From positions 6,510,001 through 6,574,000 of the forward strand of contig NC_091973.1 in NCBI RefSeq assembly GCF_036711975.1: a stretch of DNA of 64,000 nt, written 5' to 3'. Shown here one piece after another: positions 56,570-64,000 of this stretch. The notes beneath the pieces are model-generated. The model searched no databases. It was not told where the DNA came from and saw nothing but the letters and a program-made list of their open reading frames with translations. The position numbers and the translations under genes are program-made. The DNA comes from Onthophagus taurus. Lineage: Eukaryota > Arthropoda > Insecta > Coleoptera > Scarabaeidae. How positions within the stretch are numbered: the stretch's first letter is position 1; every line of letters starts with the position of its first letter.

Positions 56570-59200
56570 AGTGGTATGTGGTATGCACTAATAATAATAT
56601 TTTATTTCTCCATTTCACAAAAAAGCGGAAAATGCGCCTATTTAACAATAATTACATTTTAATATAATACAAATTGAATTCAAACATTAAATTGGAAAAA
56701 CATGTCAATGACATTGTACCCTCCGAAATGTGTAATGAAATAAAACATTGGCTTAGATATTTTGTAATTTATATTTTCTCATTGTAAAATTCCTAAATTC
56801 CTCTGTAAATCTGGGTATTTCCTGTCCGCACTATAACTGTTTAGGCAAATAATTTCTTCATTTGTATAAAAAAATATGTAGGCAAAAATAAATTTTTCGA
56901 TAATTTTATGATTGATTTATCAAGTTGAAGGTTTCGAACATTATCATGAATTATTTATAAAATTTTTTGAGTGCATTAACAGGATGAAAAAACGGCCGAA
57001 CCCGAAAGACCCACCTTTACAGACGGAAGGTGCTAAAAAACCGTTTACAGACGAAGGGTTAATAATATATATGATTGATATAGCTACAATATATTATAGG
57101 AGTATTATAATAGAGAGCATGACACAGATGCCGATTAATAATTTTTATTAAAAAAGAAAATCTTAAACTATTACCAATAAATCAATTAAAACAAATCAGT
57201 ATTATAAATTTATCGGTTAAAATCCAACGCTCTATGTTTGATTTTTTTTACATTTATTAATTAATATTGGTCTTGGCAAAAAAGAAAGTAATGAATAAAA
57301 AAGTTATTATTATACAAACGATGCCAGTTACGATAACATTACAAGATTGAAGGAAGAGTTTATTAAAGATTGGCGTATTTAAAAATAAAAAAAGTGATGA
57401 AACTATTTAACATATTTTTTTCTTAAAACATGATTCAATTTTTATTTTTATTTTAGTACCTACATTAGTTTATGTAAGTAGTTGTTATTAGAGTATATGC
57501 GATAAGATAATTTATAATAATTAATATTGTAGAGTCTATGTTCGAATATATGCCTTTAATATTGTATTTTTTCATCTTCATTTTTCATTAATTTATTTAA
57601 ATAGATTATATTTATTTATTTCTTTGATGATTTGTTTTTTTTATTTACTCAAGTTTTATTTTATTTAATTTTTTTTTCTTTAATACAAGCGCCAATTCAC
57701 ACCATCAAATCACTAAACAAGATACATTAAAATATATTTCCACATTTAAAGATTGTTATTATTTCCTTCAGTAAAATGTTTATTAGTCATATTTCATTTT
57801 AGTGCGTTTTTAAGATTCTAAGGAGAATTTTAAATAGTAACGATTGTATCTAAGTAACACCAGTGAACTTTAAGTATTAATTGTTAGCATTTTATTCCTC
57901 GGAAAATGAGAGAGATGAAGAAAACTTTTTCAGATGCTATTTCTTTGATGTTATTTATACTTTGCAACTTATATATAAAACGTTTAGGTAATATATGAAA
58001 TATTATTAATTTTATACTTTGCCTAGGTATTCTAGGGGGAGGAGAAGGCTACGGTTCTAAAGTTGTTTGCCCACTACGCTTAAAAAACGCTTTAGCTGTA
58101 GTTCCAATGATAATTTAACAGAACAAGCTCGGAAAACGCTTAACACTTCCGGAAAGAAAATTCCCCATATGCCATTGGGTACCACTGTAAAAATCCTTGT
58201 TCCGGAAGTGGACAGAGAACGACGAACTTTATAAAATAGATACCAAAAAGTGTTAATATCGCAAAAGTAAGATTTTATGCACTTCAAAATGTCACAATAG
58301 TTCCTCATGTAAGAATAAATAAATATATATTTTTATTTACTCAATTCTGAGAGGCTACGTCTTGTTTTTACAGAATTATTTCATTTCCTAAGTTTTTAAT
58401 ACTTATTACTTGATTTTGTACAATAACTTATAGATTATAAAAAAGTTTATTATGGGTAAAAATTGATAAATACAGACCAAAATCTATTTATTTTATACAT
58501 TGCCGGTCGACTAACACATTACCTAGGTAAAGTATTTAAGGGACAATAATCTTCATAATATTTCATGCATTGCCTAGACACCCCAGGTATTTTATACATT
58601 ACCTAGGCATTGTATATAGCACCTGAATTATACAGATAGACGGTAACATATATATATTCATCTACATTTATTCTCTTTTTGAGAATAAACAGTGCGTGAT
58701 GCAACCCAACATACACAGCTGCCAATATTATACATATAGTTAGCGATCTAGATTAATATAATCAATGGTGTTATTAAGCAGTTAGGCAACCCAAATAACC
58801 GACCGCAATTAACTAAATTATTAATCAACAATCATGATATCTTTTTTAATATAAATTTTATAACTATGAATAGAAAGATATAAATAATTTTTTTTTGCAA
58901 CTTTACCGTTTGAATAATTATGCATATTTACAAACCGAGATATTACGTATAAATTAAACGCTTATCTAACAAAAACAATGAGTATAAAGTAGTAATGGAA
59001 ATTCATTTAATCAGTCAGCACTTTGATAAAAAAAGGGTCATTATTTATTGTTTTATTAGTGAATAGATAATTAAAACTATAACAATGTAATAAACCGATG
59101 TGTAAAGTAATAAAAAGTGTTGCAGCTGTGGGTTAAAATAAAGTTACACCTGTTGAACATAGATACATGTAAAGAATAAAGAAGAAAGAAGGGACCTTGT
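56570..59200. other. AT-rich intergenic region upstream of Kank
   Basis: Mostly gene-free. One open frame at 56912-57151 (VEGFEHYHELFIKFFECINR at its start, MTQMPINNFY at its end) has protein-like composition but I do not recognise it, and it is too short to call. A transposon-like fragment near 58040-58330 is listed separately. Nothing else is supported. Confidence 0.3.
58040..58330 (+). pseudogene. Possible KRBA2-like (integrase-derived) fragment
   Basis: One plus-strand frame reads TLNTSGKKIPHMPLGTTVKI followed by LVPEVDRERRTL, resembling the GTTV-I-PDVDR stretch of KRAB-A-domain-containing-2-like proteins common in insect genomes. Stops follow. Weak. Confidence 0.35.
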
Positions 59201-59518
59201 GGGTAATTCAATAGCAATCTCCGTTTAGAAAAGACGAAGGCCTCCGGGGCGTTACGATCCTTAATCCGGAATCCGCAACGTTCAATTCAGAGGTTTCGAA
59301 TTCAGAAGAGTTGTACAGCAGCTGCCGTCGAGAGTCCCCACATCCCCACATTGTCGAACGACCCACAACACAACGAACGAAACTAACGAACGTTCGCATT
59401 CCATTTAGATCATGTTCCCAAAGTGGCATCCCACCACGCGGCCACAACCGTCGTTAGCCTGACATAGTAGCCGGTACTGCGAAGATCGCAGTCGATCCAG
59501 TCGATGTCATAGTGGGCA

Positions 59519-59528
59519 GGTATATAAA
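59519..59528 (+). promoter_or_regulatory. Candidate TATA box of Kank
   Basis: GGTATATAAATACAAAGGCG lies about 350 bp upstream of the Kank start codon, in a region notably less AT-rich than its surroundings. Placement fits a promoter with a long 5' UTR, but no initiator was confirmed. Confidence 0.45.
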
Positions 59529-59875
59529 TACAAAGGCGTTTTCGTCAACAACGTTTTGATTTTTGTGAAAAATGTGTGAAAAAAGTGCGAGAAGTTGACT
59601 TGACGAAGAACTACAACTGTGAAGGTCGACGCCTCGACATCTCGATATTCTGTGTCGCTATAAAAATAACGCTCAGACAAATGACCGGCAGCTGTTGATG
59701 AAATGTTGTTACGCCACGGCCTGACATTGAACGAAAAAATTTAATTTAATAACAAATATCTTTTTTTGTGTTACTTTTGCGAAACGTTTTATCAACGCTT
59801 TATAGGTCCCCCGTGCTTAATGAGATTAGATAACAGATATTTTCGTTCACGGTTTGCTTGCCTCCGGGCTACAAC

Positions 59876-60309
59876 ATGTCCTACTCTGACTCCGTAAAGA
59901 AAAGTTTTGGTAAGTTATTTTTACTTTTTCCTTCGTCATTTCTTCGAGATTTTTCTTATTCCGATAGAGTACGAGTGGTGCCAATGTTCTTGTTGCCCCT
60001 ATGGCTACCACATCGACCTCGACTTCGTACGCTACTGCGAGTCAATTTGTCAGTCCGAAAGGACATCCTCCATTTCCAGGAGGAAGGACCGCAGGAGGCA
60101 ACGGCAGTCGATGGACGTTCTTCTAGGACTCGCTCCATCGACGCCCACACCAGTCCCAGAGAAACCTCCTTCCGCTCCAGGCTTCGTTCAATCGCCCACC
60201 GTTAGCAGTACGTTATCCGATGTTGTGTTCGATTTTGAAAAAACACTTCAAAGAACCGCCAACAAAAATGTTTTATCTAGTAATCTTCCCGATGTTACCG
60301 CTGTTACAG
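59876..60309 (+). CDS. Kank: KANK-family protein, first two coding exons
   Basis: Exon 1 (59876-59909, MSYSDSVKKSF) has a GTAAGT donor. A 58-nt intron follows, and exon 2 (59968-60309) joins as FEYEWCQCSCCPYGYHIDLD. The PYGYHIDLDFVRY stretch (residues 22-34) is the KN motif, which in KANK proteins binds talin at adhesion sites. A basic run RRKDRRRQRQ follows, then a Pro/Ser-rich linker. The cluster CQCSCC just before the motif is unusual. The exon ends with a GTAAAA donor. Coiled-coil and ankyrin repeats should lie beyond the window; the following intron is longer than 3.7 kb. Reading without the small intron gives a hydrophobic false N-terminus. Confidence 0.82.
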
Positions 60310-60867
60310 GTAAAATATATATTAACACTAAAAACATTATTAAAAAAAAATTCATAAAGTGTACATTTGACTATATTTTTCTTATGTAGTTTGGTTCCCT
60401 AAACCCAAAAATCACATTTAAAATTTATTCTATGGATACGTTTTTTTTTCTTTTACTATTTGCAGCATATCTCGAATTAGATATGACCGATCTGGTCGTG
60501 CTATTCATAAAATTAAAGAGTATTGTATAGCCAATAAATGTTATTAATACTTTTTCCAATCGCTTCGGTAATTTTAAAGCGATGGTCCATAATATGTAAA
60601 AAAGGGATTTTTTTTAGACAAAATGTGAACCAAAACTTCATTCATTATCCGAATGATTGAGTCGGAGAGTCGCAGAAAAATTCTTTTTTACGTTCTACGT
60701 AATGTTTGCTCTTTTAAGAAGACAACAAGGTACGCAGGATGAGAATCTCCGGAGAAATTATCAATTTTCTATATGTGAGAGCACAGCTTTTTCTTGTACA
60801 TGAAGTTCCGCGCAACCAGACCGTTAGAAGTTTTTACGTTTCATGTTTCGTACGTTTCTGAGATTTT

Positions 60868-62060
60868 ACGTATAATAATAATAATAATAATATTAGACTT
60901 ATTAGCTTATTAGCTTTATTAGACTCTTCAAATAAATAAATAATTGGTATTTCCTGATTTCCTGCACCGAATAGAACTCGCCTTCCAATAACATTCTCTT
61001 CATAGTAATTTTAAATTGACTGTTATTTAATGATCTTATTTCGGATGGTATCAAGTTGTATAACTTTATGCCAACATATTTGAAAGAATTCTGGGATTTT
61101 TCTATCCTATGGTACGGAACCTGAATATCATTTCCGTGTCTGGTATGGTAGTCATGTATGTCTGCATTTCGTGTATATAGGTGTTTCTGATATGAGTCAA
61201 GCAGGTTAGTGTGAAACAGGTGGGTATCGTTAAAATTAGTGATTTTTTGAAAATTATTCTACAGCTTTCCCGATTGTTTAATTCCTTTAAAATTCTTACC
61301 GCTTTTTTCTGCAGTTTAAAGATATCGATTATTTGACTAGATACCCCCCAAACTTCAATTCCATACGTTGCCATACTGTGGAAGTAGGCGTAGTAAATCT
61401 TTAGCTATATCTGATGATAAATTCTTGGTCACAACCCTTAAACAATACAACGAACTTGCTAGTTTCTTTTTTAGTTCATTAATATGCTCTGTCCAGGTTA
61501 AAGTTTCTGACAACGTAATACCCAAAAATTTATTTATTCCTTTACACAATTCCATTTTGATATTTTTCCCTTCCAATGAACTTGTTGGTACCTCTGATCA
61601 AGGTAGGAACTGAGTAATCTTTATACCTCCCTTCATTTCATACGCACTTATTTTTTCTATCAAAATTTTATGATCCACCAGATCAAACGCCTTGGTCAAA
61701 TCGCAGAAAGCAATGTGTGTAAACCTTTGTTCATCAAAACCGTCAAGAATCAATTGTAGAACACTTACGAGAGTTGTAGTTGTCAATTTTTGAGGTTGGT
61801 ACCCATATTGATATTTTGTTAGAATATTTTCCTTGGTTAAATGCGTCATAATCTTCTGCTTTATAATCGATTCAATAATTTTTGACATAGTTGGCAAGAT
61901 AGAAATTGCCCGATATTTACTACAGTTTATTTACAGTACAGTACTATTTTGGCAAATTTTAGTTCTTCTGGAAAAATTCCTTCAACCAGGCATTTATTTA
62001 TAACCACCGTTATAGGAGCTATTCATCCCAATCTTTCGATTTAAAATAATTTCAAGATGG
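60868..62060 (-). pseudogene. Non-LTR retrotransposon RT relic
   Basis: On the minus strand: RT fingers/palm start (61897-61598; PTMSKIIESIIKQKIMTHL, YGYQP, FCDLTKAFDLVDHKIL), a thumb (61576-61355; FLGITLSETLTWTEHI) and a C-terminal region (61374-61102; YGIEVWG, LQKKAVRIL, SCRIIFK). The YADD box is lost between pieces. The 3' end has a TTA-repeat (ATA on plus strand) tail at 60868-60892, as in the other LINEs here. In the Kank intron, antisense. Confidence 0.8.
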
Positions 62061-62079
62061 CTGCCACATCTCAGTGATT

Positions 62080-62830
62080 ATTCAGTGAATTAAGTTTACT
62101 TGAAAAGGGATATTTGAGGTATCAGTGCATTTTATTATTCTTCGAAAATCCTTTGTTCTTCCGATATACTCCCAGTTCCATGCCCCCATCTGTCTTCCTA
62201 GTGACTAACACATCCAGGAATGGCAACTGTTTTTACCATTTTATCATGGGGTGCTATGAATTGAGGTGGTCTAGAAATTCCTGGAGTTGCTCTTTTCCAT
62301 GTTGCCAGATCATGAAAGTGCTCTTTCATCACAGGAGACAGAGGTGATCCCATGGCTGCCCCTTCGCATTGCTCGTAGAATTCCCCCTTCCAGCTGAAGT
62401 ATGTCGACGATAGGCAGTACTCCACTAGTCCTGGGATATACTTGGGCAAACCCTTCGGGATTTGAGACCATCCACGGCATCTTTGACTGGTACTCTGGTG
62501 AATAGAGATTCCACGTCGAAACTTATCAGCATATCCTGAGGATTTAGCTTCATATTCCTAATTGATTCTGCAAAATGTGTGGAATCTCTGACATATGACT
62601 CTGTTGTACCTGTAAAAGGAGACAGAATCTTGGAAAGGTGTTTTGCTAGCTGATAGGTGGGAGAATTTATGACACTGACAATAGGGCGTAGTGGGACGTC
62701 TGGTTTATGGATTTTGGGTAATCCATATATCCTTGGTGGTACTGGAGCCTGTACGATCTGCTGGGATTTCTGTGGATTTTACCAGTTCTTTCATCTTCCT
62801 TCTTTCTAAAATCAAGTTTAAGGAAACTCA
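62080..62830 (-). pseudogene. Penelope-like reverse transcriptase relic
   Basis: Minus-strand pieces in order: [23 protein letters not shown] region (about 62690-62640), [19 protein letters not shown] (about 62535), CLSSTYFSWKGEFYEQCEG with AMGSPLSPVM (62430-62320), and LPFLDVLVTRKTDGGMELGV (about 62210-62160). These are the characteristic Penelope RT motifs. Frame breaks are present. It abuts the LINE to its left and the satellite to its right. Confidence 0.8.
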
Positions 62831-64000
62831 ATAATTTTGATATTTTTAAGATTTCGACTTTCTAACTAAAAAATTGTTGTAATTAATCTAAATCTGATTA
62901 TGGATTATATATTTTCAGTTCATTACAAACAATTTATATGTAAAACATTTTTTACCATCATCTTTAATTTTTGAGTTATGATCAAGTTTAGTAACGAAAA
63001 TCAACAATTTTGATATTTTTAAGGATTATGGCTTTCTAACTATAATAGGATTAAAACTAATCTGAATCTTTTTATGGATTATCTATTTTTGATTCATTAT
63101 AAGCAATTTATATATTAAATATCTTTCTCCATCATCTTTAATTTTTGAGTTATGATCAAGTTTAGTAACGAAAATCAACAATTTTGATATTTTTAAGGAT
63201 TACGACTTTCTAACTATAATACGATTAGAACCAATCTGAATTTGGTTATGGACTATGTACTGTTGGTTCATTATAAACAATTTATGTGTAAAATATTTTT
63301 CTCCATCACTTTTAATTTTTGAGTTATGATCAAGCTTAGGAACGAAAATCAACAATTTTGATATTTTTAAGGATTTTGACTTTCTCACTATAACAGGATT
63401 AGAACTAATCTAAATCTGGTTATGGATTATGTATTTTTGGTTCATTATAAACAATTTATATATTAAATATTTTTCTCCATCATCTTCAATTTTTGAGTAA
63501 TCATCAAGTGTAGTAACGAAAATCAACAATTTTGATATTTGAAGAATTCCGACTTTCTAACTATAATACTATTAGAACTAATCTGAACCTTGTTATGGAT
63601 TATGTATTTTTGGTTCATTATAAACAATTTATATATTAAATATTTTTCTCCATCATCTTTAATTTTTGAGTTACGATCAAATTTAGTAACTAAAATCAAC
63701 AATTTTGATATTTTTAAGAATTTCGACGTTCTAACTATAATAGGATTACAACTAATCTAAATCTGGTTATGGATTAGGTATTTTTGGTTCATTATAAACA
63801 ATTTATATATTAAATATTTTTCTCCATCATCTTTAATTTTTGAGTTATGATCAAGTTTAGTAACGAAAATCAACAATTTTGATATTTGAAGAATTCCGAC
63901 TTTCTAACTATAATACTATTAGAACTAATCTGAATCTTGTTATGGATTATGTATTTTTGGTTCATTATAAACAATTTATATATTAAATATTTTTCTCCAT
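62815..64000. repeat. 174-bp satellite, about 6.8 copies, open at window end
   Basis: The marker ATCAAG occurs at 62981, 63155, 63329, 63503, 63676 and 63850, steps of 173-174 bp. Units share TTTTGAGTTATGATCAAG, AATCAACAATTTTGATATTT and TTTCTAACTATAATA. It continues past the window within the Kank intron. Confidence 0.9.

Noticed and set aside
59208..59447. Minus-strand open frame near the Kank promoter
   Set aside because: It has no family similarity and lies in the GC-richer promoter region, which favours chance open frames.
59907..59967. Hydrophobic N-terminus (signal-like) for the Kank frame
   Set aside because: It is intron sequence: a GTAAGT donor at 59910 and an acceptor ending at 59967 join the upstream start codon in phase to the KN motif.

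Overview
This is a eukaryotic, AT-rich, repeat-dense stretch of nuclear DNA, almost certainly from an insect. The host genes are clear insect orthologues (nonA/DBHS, p38 MAP kinase, ari-2, Kank). Several introns are only 49-65 nt, and the transposon mix (Tc1, pogo, piggyBac, hAT, Penelope-like and non-LTR elements) is insect-like. A beetle is my best guess, but that is an inference. There are no bacterial operons, CRISPR arrays, rRNA or recognisable tRNA genes.

Host genes, left to right: nonA (minus, 17553 to about 8114, one 8.1-kb intron); a medium-chain dehydrogenase/reductase (minus, 19089-17900, three exons); a GT31 beta-1,3-galactosyltransferase-like gene (plus, 26175-27272); p38 MAP kinase (minus, 38553-27678, six coding exons, the last placed here 5.5 kb beyond the fifth); ari-2, an RBR ubiquitin ligase (plus, 39178-47398, three exons); and the first two coding exons of Kank (plus, 59876-60309), which continues past the window. 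p38 and ari-2 are divergent with 624 bp between start codons. p38 and the glycosyltransferase converge, with stop codons about 405 bp apart. I assembled the exons by hand from splice sites and reading-frame phase; nonA's 3' end is the least certain.

Most of the rest is mobile or satellite DNA. 1-6 kb: non-LTR fragments split by Penelope-like elements, then an RNase H-bearing LINE. 9.3-17.35 kb (nonA intron): a large composite terminal-inverted-repeat (TIR) element carrying satellite, a hairpin MITE, a Tc1 relic, a piggyBac copy with its TIRs, and a palindromic 115-bp array holding a pogo-like insertion. 19.8-25.05 kb: a Tc1 shell stuffed with a modular MITE, a LINE and a second palindromic array. 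27.9-38 kb (p38 introns): LINE relics, a Tc1-like pseudogene, satellite, and a long-TIR element. 40.1-46.6 kb (ari-2 intron): a second copy of the composite element found in nonA, with 858-bp tandem repeats, a hAT relic split by another TIR element, and a third palindromic array. 49.9-56.6 kb: Penelope-like terminal repeats, MITEs, and three 669-bp tandem hairpin units. 60.9-64 kb (Kank intron): LINE, Penelope-like reverse transcriptase, and a 174-bp satellite running off the end.

The most noteworthy observation is that the nonA and ari-2 introns hold two copies of one apparently undescribed composite element. They share related termini, an internal block, a dihedrally symmetric palindromic array with matching edge variants and similar length, and a right tail, all in the same order. 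In nonA and in p38 intron 2, removing the TIR-bounded insert leaves an intron of about 57-58 nt, the size of the unexpanded introns in this window.
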